DNA from: Dehalococcoidales bacterium
GTDB taxonomy: Bacteria; Chloroflexota; Dehalococcoidia; Dehalococcoidales; RBG-16-60-22
Reading direction: 5' to 3'
NCBI GenBank assembly: GCA_030603605.1
Contig: JAUVXN010000060.1
Location: forward strand, 1 to 7,390
DNA length: 7,390 nucleotides
Under the pieces are notes generated by a model. That model was not told the DNA's origin and ran no database searches. It saw nothing but the letters and a program-made list of their open reading frames with translations. The translations under genes and the position numbers were made by a program. Below, piece by piece: positions 1 to 5,944 of the stretch. Within the stretch, counting starts at the first letter, position 1, and each line of letters starts with the position of its first letter.

Positions 1-8
1 TCATACAT
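1..8 (-). CDS. Possible start of a further minus-strand gene, cut by the window edge (candidate UPF0280/COG2122 protein)
   Basis: On the minus strand, three bases after the TAG of the NIL-ferredoxin gene, an ATG is followed by TAT and then GA at the edge. This gives Met-Tyr-(Asp/Glu). A GGAAGTG lies 12 bases upstream, farther than ideal for a ribosome binding site. UPF0280/COG2122 (ApbE-like) genes are known to accompany HcyBio and NIL-ferredoxin genes in anaerobic homocysteine synthesis, and as I recall their proteins often begin Met-Tyr-Glu. The identity is therefore a guess from context. Only eight bases are visible, and a second ATG inside them (4 to 2) could equally be the start. Confidence 0.3.
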
Positions 9-11
9 GGA

Positions 12-428
12 CTAGAAATGCACTTCCATTGCTCTTGGCGGGCAAGCCTTTATGCACAATCCGCAAGCGACGCATTTCTCATTGTTGAACTTAACCCGTC
101 TGGTTTGAGGCTCGAGTTCAAAAGCGCCGGGAGGACAGATGGTTATGCAGGCGCCACAATGGGTGCACTTTTCCTCGTTACGAGTAACATCCTGGCTGAG
201 AGATTGAATCCTCAACCCGCTCTTAAGCAAAAATTTGATTCCCTTGTCGTACTCGTTCTGCTCCCCCGATAATTCCAGTACCAACAGCCCTTCCTCTTCC
301 GGTTCCGGGGTAATCGAAGCCTTTAGAATATTAAATTCCAGGTCATAGTCCTTAACCAGTCGGCATATTACGGGACGTTCGACCAGGCGCTTTGGAAAGC
401 GCAAAACGATTTTTTTAGCAACAACCAT
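12..428 (-). CDS. NIL domain / 2x[4Fe-4S] ferredoxin protein, partner of the homocysteine biosynthesis protein
   Basis: This predicted cytoplasmic protein of 138 residues has an NIL domain (about residues 4-80), a fold otherwise found at the C-terminus of MetN methionine transporters. It is followed by a bacterial-type two-cluster ferredoxin. The cluster ligands are visible as two CxxCxxCxxxCP motifs, Cys88/91/94/98 and Cys119/122/125/129. Cys22 in the NIL part is an extra cysteine. Proteins of this layout are genetically linked to DUF39 (HcyBio) proteins in methanogens and sulfate reducers, where they are thought to supply electrons or help sulfur transfer during homocysteine formation. The exact chemistry is unsettled. 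I chose the ATG at 428 because AGAGGTG sits six bases upstream. The in-frame GTG at 437 and ATG at 434 fall inside or beside that site. The gene follows HcyBio after a 61-base gap, so the two are very likely co-transcribed. Confidence 0.9.
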   Translation of the reverse strand: MVVAKKIVLRFPKRLVERPVICRLVKDYDLEFNILKASITPEPEEEGLLVLELSGEQNEYDKGIKFLLKSGLRIQSLSQDVTRNEEKCTHCGACITICPPGAFELEPQTRRVKFNNEKCVACGLCIKACPPRAMEVHF

Positions 429-453
429 TGTCATCACCTCTGTTGTTATTTAG

Positions 454-469
454 CTGCAAATTTATGCAG
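454..469 (-). other. Small hairpin between the HcyBio and NIL-ferredoxin genes
   Basis: The 61-base gap between the two minus-strand genes contains CTGCA and TGCAG arms (454-458 and 465-469) around a six-base AT loop. It lies about 20 bases before the ribosome binding site of the NIL-ferredoxin gene. No T-run follows, so it does not look like a terminator. It could protect or process the mRNA between the two cistrons, or be chance. Confidence 0.25.
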
Positions 470-489
470 TGGATTTTGGGATTAGAGCC

Positions 490-1698
490 TTACTCTTCTA
501 TCGGGCGTTCGTTAAGTGGCTTGAAGGTTACACCGGATTCCACACCGGGTAAGGGTGCCACCGACTCGGTTAGTAAGAATTTTCCGCTTAGTATCCACTC
601 CTTCAAAGTGGCAGCAATTTCTACTGCCCTGGGATAGCTGGACAGGGAAGCAGTGGGTACATTTTTGCCCTGAACTTTTACCTTGCCGCTCTTTAGTTGG
701 GCATAACTGACTTCCCCCAGGATATCCGATTTTATCTGCGGATATGCCTCTGAATAATCCACGATAGGAGCCAGAATATCCTTGTCACTCACTGCCGTAT
801 ATTTGAGGATTTCTTCAGAGAGTATGGGGACAGGGATGCCAATCCCGACCGTTATGGTGCAGCCATAGCCAAACATGCTTGTCCCTACCAGCCATTTGGG
901 GCTCATCTGCTTCAAGTCGCCTATTACCGCCAGTGTCCCGCCGCCTCTCTTGGGCACCCCGTTATCGGTACGGAGCACATTCGGGTTGTGTTGTGTGCCT
1001 TGCCAGGTAATAAAGCCAACTCCACCCCCCAGGAATATTTTGGTGCCGATACCGAGGGTCTTATAGTACGGGTCATTCAACAATGGCGAGAGCTGTCCGG
1101 CACTGCAATAATAGGCATTCCCCAGGCGAGGTTTTAATATGCCCATATAGGTGTAGATTGTCTTATCAGAGAGGTTCACGGCGACATTGTAGTTCTGGTA
1201 AACATTCCTGACGTTGAACAGGACTGCCTCGTTGAGGTCTTTGATATTAATCCAGGTTTCCAGTTTTCGCCTTGGGTAGCAATCGGTACCGTAGGCGGTG
1301 GCTACCAGCCGAATATCCTTCCCGGCTACCAGTTCCTCAATCACATGTCCGCCACCATAGTTGAAATCACCGGGATGGATTCTGTTTCTGGGGTCATCAT
1401 CAGGCAGGGCATTAGACCCGATGAACAAATCTACAGCCGCAAGCCCGGTATAAGCCAGAACATCATTGAGGTAGGCTCTGCCGCCACCAAGCTTTATTCG
1501 CGGTTTACTGTGCCCGATATTAAAGTAGGCACCAGAGGAACACATTGGTCCAAAGGTGCCGGTAGTAACTACATCCACTTCTTGGGCGGCTTTTTTCACG
1601 CCCTTCTTTTTTACAACATCGATTATCTCTTCAGCAGTAACTACAACTGCCTGTCCTTTGCGAATCCTTTCGTTGATTTCGGTTATTGTTTTCATCAT
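490..1698 (-). CDS. Homocysteine biosynthesis protein, HcyBio/DUF39 family (COG1900)
   Basis: This is a DUF39/HcyBio protein of 402 residues (401 if the second ATG is used). In Methanosarcina acetivorans (MA1821) and in Desulfovibrio this family is required to make homocysteine from aspartate semialdehyde and sulfide, bypassing O-acylhomoserine. Family hallmarks visible here are TTGTFGPMCSSGA (residues 45-57, Cys53), a glycine-rich LGGGRAYLND (70-79), GSNALPDDDPRN (94-105), YGTDCYPRR (136-144, Cys140), YYCSAGQLSP (196-205) and LGGGVGFITWQGTQHNP (223-239). Cys53 and Cys140 are the best candidates for the sulfur-carrying residues, because cysteines in these regions are reported as important in the Methanosarcina protein. 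The length fits the stand-alone form; the C-terminal CBS domains of some archaeal versions are absent. GGGGGT lies 5 bases before the first ATG (1698) and 8 before the second (1695), so either start works. It is the first gene of the minus-strand operon, behind its own promoter and a structured leader. Confidence 0.93.
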   Translation of the reverse strand: MMKTITEINERIRKGQAVVVTAEEIIDVVKKKGVKKAAQEVDVVTTGTFGPMCSSGAYFNIGHSKPRIKLGGGRAYLNDVLAYTGLAAVDLFIGSNALPDDDPRNRIHPGDFNYGGGHVIEELVAGKDIRLVATAYGTDCYPRRKLETWINIKDLNEAVLFNVRNVYQNYNVAVNLSDKTIYTYMGILKPRLGNAYYCSAGQLSPLLNDPYYKTLGIGTKIFLGGGVGFITWQGTQHNPNVLRTDNGVPKRGGGTLAVIGDLKQMSPKWLVGTSMFGYGCTITVGIGIPVPILSEEILKYTAVSDKDILAPIVDYSEAYPQIKSDILGEVSYAQLKSGKVKVQGKNVPTASLSSYPRAVEIAATLKEWILSGKFLLTESVAPLPGVESGVTFKPLNERPIEE

Positions 1699-1795
1699 GC
1701 GTTACCCCCATAAGACTATAGTTCTTATATCCTGGTAGCCCTTTCGGGCAACGCATGGCCCATAACGTTATCATCAGTTCCCTTGCCACCATAAT
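1699..1795 (-). promoter_or_regulatory. Structured 5' leader of the HcyBio operon, candidate cis-regulatory RNA
   Basis: The leader from the predicted transcription start (about 1795) to the HcyBio start can be folded by hand into a three-way junction. P1 is GGTG (1790-1787) with TACC (1737-1734). P2 is an irregular hairpin with AACG (1769-1766) and CGTT (1753-1750), extended by ATG/CAT (1763-1761/1757-1755). P3 is GCCC-GAAA-GGGC (1749-1738), a GNRA-capped hairpin. Downstream is a six-pair hairpin, ATAAGA/TCTTAT (1728-1723/1715-1710), directly before the GGGGGT ribosome binding site (1709-1704). The P1 strand TACC can instead pair with GGTA (1706-1703), which overlaps that site. This gives two mutually exclusive states, as in a translational riboswitch. 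I could not match it to the S-box, other SAM, cobalamin, THF or T-box consensus sequences. No folding program was run, and function is inferred. Confidence 0.4.
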
Positions 1796-1800
1796 GGAAA

Positions 1801-1830
1801 AGTGTAGCATTAATCTTTAACCTTTGTCAA
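1801..1830 (-). promoter_or_regulatory. Sigma70-type promoter for the HcyBio / NIL-ferredoxin operon
   Basis: On the minus strand a perfect -35 TTGACA (1830-1825) is followed after 18 bases by TACACT (1806-1801), which matches TATAAT at four of six positions. It is preceded by TGC, an extended -10 element. The predicted transcription start is near 1794-1795, leaving a leader of about 95 bases before HcyBio. No competing promoter of this quality faces HcyBio in the gap. Confidence 0.7.
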
Positions 1831-1832
1831 TT

Positions 1833-1850
1833 TGAGCAGGTTGAAGCTCA
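1833..1850. repeat. Inverted repeat TGAGC-N8-GCTCA between the divergent promoters
   Basis: Five-base arms at 1833-1837 and 1846-1850 flank eight bases. The repeat covers the aspS -35 box (1841-1846) and sits just upstream of the HcyBio -35 box. Its spacing would suit a dimeric regulator acting on both promoters. Arms this short also occur by chance. Confidence 0.2.
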
Positions 1851-1869
1851 CTCTATTATAAGCTATAAT
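1841..1869 (+). promoter_or_regulatory. Sigma70-type promoter for the aspS-MBL-tig-clpP operon
   Basis: TTGAAG (1841-1846), a 17-base spacer and a perfect TATAAT (1864-1869) precede aspS. The transcription start would fall near 1876, giving a leader of about 13 bases that barely contains the ribosome binding site. An overlapping alternative is TTGAGC (1832-1837), 16 bases, TATTAT (1854-1859), with a leader of about 23 bases. Either fits, and both diverge from the HcyBio promoter. Confidence 0.65.
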
Positions 1870-1877
1870 CAACTACC

Positions 1878-1883
1878 GGGAGG
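1878..1883 (+). promoter_or_regulatory. Shine-Dalgarno GGGAGG that fixes the TTG start of aspS
   Basis: GGGAGG lies five bases before the TTG at 1889. No ATG or GTG in frame gives a protein with the normal AspRS N-terminus, and the residues after this TTG match the family start, so the TTG is taken as the true initiation codon. Confidence 0.75.
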
Positions 1884-1888
1884 CGATT

Positions 1889-3682
1889 TTGCTTAAGAGT
1901 CATAGTTGTGGTGAGCTGAGAAAAGAGCATGTTGGTGGCAAGGTAACTCTGGCGGGCTGGGTAGACCGTCGCCGGGACCACGGGGGGCTGATATTCATTG
2001 ACCTGCGAGATAGAGAGGGTATAGTTCAGGCGGTATTTAACCCGGAACTGGCAAAGCAATGCCATGAAGTAGCCAGCGGCATGCGCAGCGAGTATGTGGT
2101 CAGGGTTAGTGGGGAGGTTGCCCTCCGTCCACCGGGAACCGAGAACCCCAAATTACCTACCGGGGATATTGAGGTTATTGCCAGGGATACAGAGATACTC
2201 AGTCCGGCAAAGACACCACCTTTCTATATAAATGAGGACATCGAAGTAGAGGAGAACCTCCGTTTGAAGTATCGTTATCTTGACCTGCGGCGGGCTCGGA
2301 TGAAAGAAAACCTGCTTCTTCGCCACCAGGTGGTGAAATTTATACGCGATTTCCTGGATGCCAGGGGATTTATCGAGGTAGAAACACCAATCCTGATTAA
2401 GAGCACTCCGGAAGGAGCCCGCGATTACCTGGTGCCCAGCCGTGTTCATTCTGGTAAATTCTATGCTCTGCCCCAGTCTCCTCAGCAGCTCAAGCAGTTA
2501 CTGATGGTAGCCGGGTTGGAGAAGTATTATCAAATAGCCCGGTGCTTTCGTGATGAAGACACACGGGCTGACCGCCAGCCCGAATTCACCCAGCTTGACC
2601 TGGAAATGAGCTTTGTTGATGATGAGGACATTCTTAACCTGCTTGAGGAACTTTTCATCTCTATGGTGGAGACAATTAAACCCGAACTGGGGGTGATAAA
2701 GCCCTTCCCTCGTCTCAGCTACGCCGAAGCCATGGAGCGTTATGGCACAGATAAGCCCGATTTGCGTTTTGGACTGGAGATAAAAGACCTGTCAGATATT
2801 GTCGCTCAATCTGGTTTCTCTGTTTTTAGTTCGGCAATCAGTAGTGGGGGCAAGGTAAAAGGTATATGTGCGCCCGGTTGCGCAACTTATACCCGCCGTC
2901 AACTTAATGAACTGAATGAGCTGGCGCAGAGTCTTGGGGCTGAAGGCTTGGTAACCATACTGCTGGGCACTTCTACCGGTAGCTTAAACGATTTAACCAT
3001 GGGAGCGGTAAAGTCGGTTTCGGCTAAGTTTCTAACCTTGGACCAGATTAAGGAAATGGCAAAGCGTTTGGGAGCAAATATGGGAGACCTTCTCCTGATT
3101 ATTGCCGGTGAACCCGGATTGGCAAATATAGCACTGGGAGAATTGCGCCGGGAGATGGGGCGTAGGCTCAAGCTGGCTGAACCAGATGCGTTTACCTTTG
3201 CCTACATCAAGAATTTCCCATTGTTTAGAAAGAGTGAAGAGGCAGGGCGATGGGACTCGGAGCATCATCCTTTTACCAAACCCTGGGATGAGGACATATC
3301 ATTAATTGATACCTCTCCTGAAAAAGTGCGGAGCAAGCACTATGATATGGTATGCAATGGGTATGAAATAGGTGGCGGCAGCCTCAGGATTCACACTGCG
3401 GAGCTTCAGAGGAAGGTGTTTAGGTTGTTGGGTTATAGTGATGAAGAGATTGAGGAGCGCTTTGGTCATATGCTTGAGGCTTTTGAATATGGTGCTCCGC
3501 CTCATGGCGGTATTGCTCTCGGTATTGACCGTATTGTGATGCTGCTGGCTGGAGAGGAGACTATCCGGGAGGTAATTGCTTTTCCCAAGACTCAGGCGGC
3601 TATCGATTTAACCGTTAATGCTCCTTCACCAGTCACGGAAGAGCAGTTAGCTGAATTACACATTCGTCTGCGGGAAGAGTAG
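1889..3682 (+). CDS. aspS: Aspartyl-tRNA synthetase, bacterial type, probably non-discriminating (Asp/Asn)
   Basis: This cytoplasmic class II synthetase of 597 residues attaches aspartate to tRNA(Asp). Its length is normal for bacterial AspRS (about 590). Domains in order: an OB-fold anticodon-binding domain (about 1-105, with GWVDRRRDHGG at 23-33), the first part of the catalytic core with motif 1 around 145-170, the substrate region TPEGARDY (173-180) and QSPQQLKQ (196-203), motif 2 (213-240, with FRDEDTRADRQPEFTQLD), the bacterial GAD insertion (roughly 290-430), and motif 3 with GIALGIDR (541-548). His31 and Gly83 are present. In P. aeruginosa AspRS these residues allow recognition of tRNA(Asn), so I infer a non-discriminating enzyme that would work with the GatCAB amidotransferase. 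It is the first gene of the operon, has a TTG start, and is three bases from the next gene. Confidence 0.97.
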   Translation: MLKSHSCGELRKEHVGGKVTLAGWVDRRRDHGGLIFIDLRDREGIVQAVFNPELAKQCHEVASGMRSEYVVRVSGEVALRPPGTENPKLPTGDIEVIARDTEILSPAKTPPFYINEDIEVEENLRLKYRYLDLRRARMKENLLLRHQVVKFIRDFLDARGFIEVETPILIKSTPEGARDYLVPSRVHSGKFYALPQSPQQLKQLLMVAGLEKYYQIARCFRDEDTRADRQPEFTQLDLEMSFVDDEDILNLLEELFISMVETIKPELGVIKPFPRLSYAEAMERYGTDKPDLRFGLEIKDLSDIVAQSGFSVFSSAISSGGKVKGICAPGCATYTRRQLNELNELAQSLGAEGLVTILLGTSTGSLNDLTMGAVKSVSAKFLTLDQIKEMAKRLGANMGDLLLIIAGEPGLANIALGELRREMGRRLKLAEPDAFTFAYIKNFPLFRKSEEAGRWDSEHHPFTKPWDEDISLIDTSPEKVRSKHYDMVCNGYEIGGGSLRIHTAELQRKVFRLLGYSDEEIEERFGHMLEAFEYGAPPHGGIALGIDRIVMLLAGEETIREVIAFPKTQAAIDLTVNAPSPVTEEQLAELHIRLREE

Positions 3683-3685
3683 TTT

Positions 3686-4612
3686 GTGGTTGACATAAAG
3701 GAAGTAGCCGAAAACATCTACATGATTGATGACCAGCTGTATTCCATCCCGGAGTGGGGGAGTGTTTATCTAATTAATGAAGAGAAGAAGGCATTAATCG
3801 ACACCGGACCTACTACTTCAGTAAGTGTTGTCCTTGATGGGATTAAGAGGGCTGGTGTCAGGTCTGAAGATATTGACTATATAATTGTTACCCACATCCA
3901 TTTAGACCATGCTGGGGGTGCTGGCGTTATTATCAGGGATATGCCTCACGCACAGGTGCTGGTCCACCATAGGGGAGCTAAGCATTTGGTAAATCCAGCG
4001 AAACTGATTGGTAGCGCGATAGAAGCGCAGGGCGAAGAAACTATGGTGAAACACGGTGAAGTTGTGCCGATTGCGGCGGAGCGAGTAAAGCCGGTGTACG
4101 AGGGCGATGTGCTCAAGCTGGGCGAGAAGCAAGATTTGAGATTCATTGATGCCCCGGGGCATGCCCCGCATGAGCTATGTATATATGAGAGTCGGAACAG
4201 CGGATTATTTGCCGGTGATGCGGTAGGTATGTCTGTCGCTGAAAACGAAATTTTACTGCTTGATGCTCCACCGCCCAGTTTTGATGCTGAACTGTGCATT
4301 GATACACTGGAAAGACTGATAAAGCTGAAGGCAACCATGATTTATTTTGCTCACTTTGGCGTAAGTGATAAGGTTCAGGAAAATTTACGCTCGGCTATAG
4401 GCAGGCTTCAGGTTTGGGATGATATTATAACTGAATCCGTGAAGGAGGATGGGTTTGAGGCCGCAGCGGAAAGAATAATGGCTCAGGTCTGTGCCGATTT
4501 AGAACCAGTCAGGAAAATGGAACCGCTATATAAATATATAACTGAGGTTACTACGCCTTTGAGTATTGCCGGGTATTTAAAGTATTATCAAAAGAAGCAC
4601 AGGGTTGGATAG
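3686..4612 (+). CDS. MBL-fold (metallo-beta-lactamase superfamily) metallohydrolase
   Basis: This predicted cytoplasmic protein of 308 residues has a complete two-metal site. It has HxHxDH as THIHLDHAGG (His70, His72, Asp74, His75), His159 in APGHAPHE, the bridging Asp178 in FAGDAVG, and His223 in YFAHFG. The N-terminal beta strands lead into LIDTGP (37-42), the usual Asp before the first metal motif. After His223 comes a helical tail of about 85 residues. No beta-CASP region, rhodanese domain or flavodoxin domain is seen, and the sequence resembles neither tRNase Z nor RNase J, so the substrate is unknown. A thioester, lactone or phosphoester are possibilities. The start is GTG, three bases after the aspS stop, with a GAAGAG purine tract in the aspS tail as ribosome binding site. 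Its position between aspS and tig means it is co-expressed with translation and protein quality-control genes. Confidence 0.9.
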   Translation: MVDIKEVAENIYMIDDQLYSIPEWGSVYLINEEKKALIDTGPTTSVSVVLDGIKRAGVRSEDIDYIIVTHIHLDHAGGAGVIIRDMPHAQVLVHHRGAKHLVNPAKLIGSAIEAQGEETMVKHGEVVPIAAERVKPVYEGDVLKLGEKQDLRFIDAPGHAPHELCIYESRNSGLFAGDAVGMSVAENEILLLDAPPPSFDAELCIDTLERLIKLKATMIYFAHFGVSDKVQENLRSAIGRLQVWDDIITESVKEDGFEAAAERIMAQVCADLEPVRKMEPLYKYITEVTTPLSIAGYLKYYQKKHRVG

Positions 4613-4615
4613 GAC

Positions 4616-4622
4616 GGAGGAG
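4616..4622 (+). promoter_or_regulatory. Shine-Dalgarno GGAGGAG that fixes the GTG start of tig
   Basis: The site fills most of the 12-base gap after the MBL gene. GGAGG ends four bases before GTG at 4625, and the trigger factor N-terminus begins correctly there. Confidence 0.7.
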
Positions 4623-4624
4623 TA

Positions 4625-5944
4625 GTGAAAGTAACTAAAGAGAAGACTGAAAATAGCCAGGCATTTTTGACCATTGAAATGGAGCCGGCCGAGGTAGAGG
4701 AGTCCTTGGCTGAGTCCTATCGTCATCTAGCTAAGAGAGCAAATATCCCTGGCTTTCGGAAAGGAAAGGCGCCACGGGCGATATTGGAGCGCTACCTGGG
4801 GAAGGATGGTATTCTTGAGGATGCGCTCAAACATCTGCTGCCCCAGGCCTACGAGAAGGCAATTAAGGAGCAAAAAATCGAGCCTGTTGCTCAGCCACAT
4901 ATTGAGGTAACTCAGACCGACCCGGTAATATTTAAGGCAACAGTGCCGTTAGCACCGACGATTAAGCTTGACAACTATCACAATATTCAAGTTGCGCCAG
5001 AAGCGGTAGAAACAACCGAGGATGATGTTGGTGCGACAGTAGAACAACTGCGTCATCAGCACGCTACCTGGGAGCCAGTAGAACGTCCGGTGGAATTCGG
5101 TGACCTGGTAGTTTTAGATATTGAGAGTGATATTGAGGGTGAGCCTTTTATAAACCAGGAAGGGACCCAATATCAGGTTCTTCATGACCTGCCTTTCCCG
5201 GCGCCGGGATTTGCCGAGCAGCTATCAGGGATGAAAAAGAGTGAGGAGGAGGAGTTCAAGCTCCGATTCCCCTCGGATTATCCCAGAGGTGAGCTGGCTG
5301 GGAAAGAGCCTTCCTTTAAGGTGAGAGTTGTCGAAATAAAACAAGAGATACTACCTGAACTGAGTGATGACTTCGCCGGGCAGGTGGACCCCGAGTTCAA
5401 AACTTTAAGCTCGCTCCGGGAACGGGTCGCCACCAACTTAAAGCTCAGGGCTGAGGAGAAAGCCAGGATAGATTTTGAGGAACGGGTAATTGAAGCCGTG
5501 GTCGACCGTGCTCAGGTAGAGTTTCCCCCGGTTTTGGTCGAAATGGAAATAGACCGACTTCTCAGCGAACAGTCAAGCCGCTTGCAGATGGAGGGTAAAG
5601 GTTTGGAGGAATACCTGAAAAGTATTAACAAGTCAGAGGAGCAGTTGCGGGAAGAGCTGCGTCCTTTAGCGACAAAAAGAGTCACCCGCTCTCTTGTGTT
5701 AGGCAAGGTTGCCGAAGAGGAAGAGGTGGAAGTTAGTGAACCTGAAATAGATGCCGAGGTTGAAAATATGCTGAAAAGTGCCACCAGGGATAAAGAAAAG
5801 CTGCAGGAATTTCTAAATACCTCCAGGTCCCGTGATTCAATCACGCAAATTTTAATGACGCGAAAAACTATACAGCGACTGGTAGAAATCGCTAAAGGCT
5901 CAAATGTGAATAAAAAAGCAAAAAAGAAGGAGGCACAGCAATGA
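4625..5944 (+). CDS. tig: Trigger factor, ribosome-associated chaperone and peptidyl-prolyl isomerase
   Basis: Trigger factor docks at the ribosomal exit tunnel beside protein L23 and shields nascent chains. The length of 439 residues is normal. The N-terminal ribosome-binding domain (about 1-115) carries the docking signature GFRKGKAP (43-50). An FKBP-type PPIase domain follows at about 150-240, with [25 protein letters not shown] and [15 protein letters not shown]. The remainder is the helical C-terminal chaperone domain, rich in Glu, Arg and Lys, beginning LPELSDDFA. It ends in a lysine-rich tail whose codons also form the clpP ribosome binding site. The start is GTG. The gene overlaps clpP by four bases (ATGA), so translation of the two is probably coupled. 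The tig-clpP pairing is common in bacteria and links folding of new chains with their degradation. Confidence 0.97.
   Translation: MKVTKEKTENSQAFLTIEMEPAEVEESLAESYRHLAKRANIPGFRKGKAPRAILERYLGKDGILEDALKHLLPQAYEKAIKEQKIEPVAQPHIEVTQTDPVIFKATVPLAPTIKLDNYHNIQVAPEAVETTEDDVGATVEQLRHQHATWEPVERPVEFGDLVVLDIESDIEGEPFINQEGTQYQVLHDLPFPAPGFAEQLSGMKKSEEEEFKLRFPSDYPRGELAGKEPSFKVRVVEIKQEILPELSDDFAGQVDPEFKTLSSLRERVATNLKLRAEEKARIDFEERVIEAVVDRAQVEFPPVLVEMEIDRLLSEQSSRLQMEGKGLEEYLKSINKSEEQLREELRPLATKRVTRSLVLGKVAEEEEVEVSEPEIDAEVENMLKSATRDKEKLQEFLNTSRSRDSITQILMTRKTIQRLVEIAKGSNVNKKAKKKEAQQ
5927..5933 (+). promoter_or_regulatory. Strong Shine-Dalgarno AAGGAGG of clpP inside the tig coding tail
   Basis: AAGGAGG lies seven bases before the clpP ATG and is encoded by the Lys-Lys-Glu codons at the end of trigger factor. 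It is the best ribosome binding site in the window, and clpP is the only gene of this operon that starts with ATG. Confidence 0.8.

Noticed and set aside
1762..1771. Perfect ten-base palindrome ATAACGTTAT as a repressor operator.
   Set aside because: It lies downstream of the HcyBio transcription start, and part of it is accounted for by the P2 hairpin of the leader. There is no second copy to support an operator.
1738..1778. CTGATGA followed by a hairpin and GAAA in the HcyBio leader, as in a hammerhead ribozyme core.
   Set aside because: Three C residues separate the possible stem II from GAAA and instead form the GCCC-GAAA-GGGC hairpin. No matching stem III with a cleavage triplet, and no 3' strand complementary to the bases before CTGATGA, could be found.
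1699..1888. Known riboswitch or T-box in the divergent gap (S-box SAM, other SAM classes, cobalamin, THF, T-box).
   Set aside because: The conserved cores I know for these classes are absent. The aspS leader of 13 to 23 bases is too short for a T-box.
3690..3695. TTGACA just inside the MBL gene as an internal promoter.
   Set aside because: It consists of Val-Asp codons, and no -10-like hexamer lies 15 to 19 bases downstream.
4525..4545. AT-rich TATATAAATATATAA run in the MBL gene as an internal tig promoter.
   Set aside because: No -35-like hexamer is seen at a suitable distance upstream, and the bases encode a plausible Tyr-Lys-Tyr-Ile stretch.
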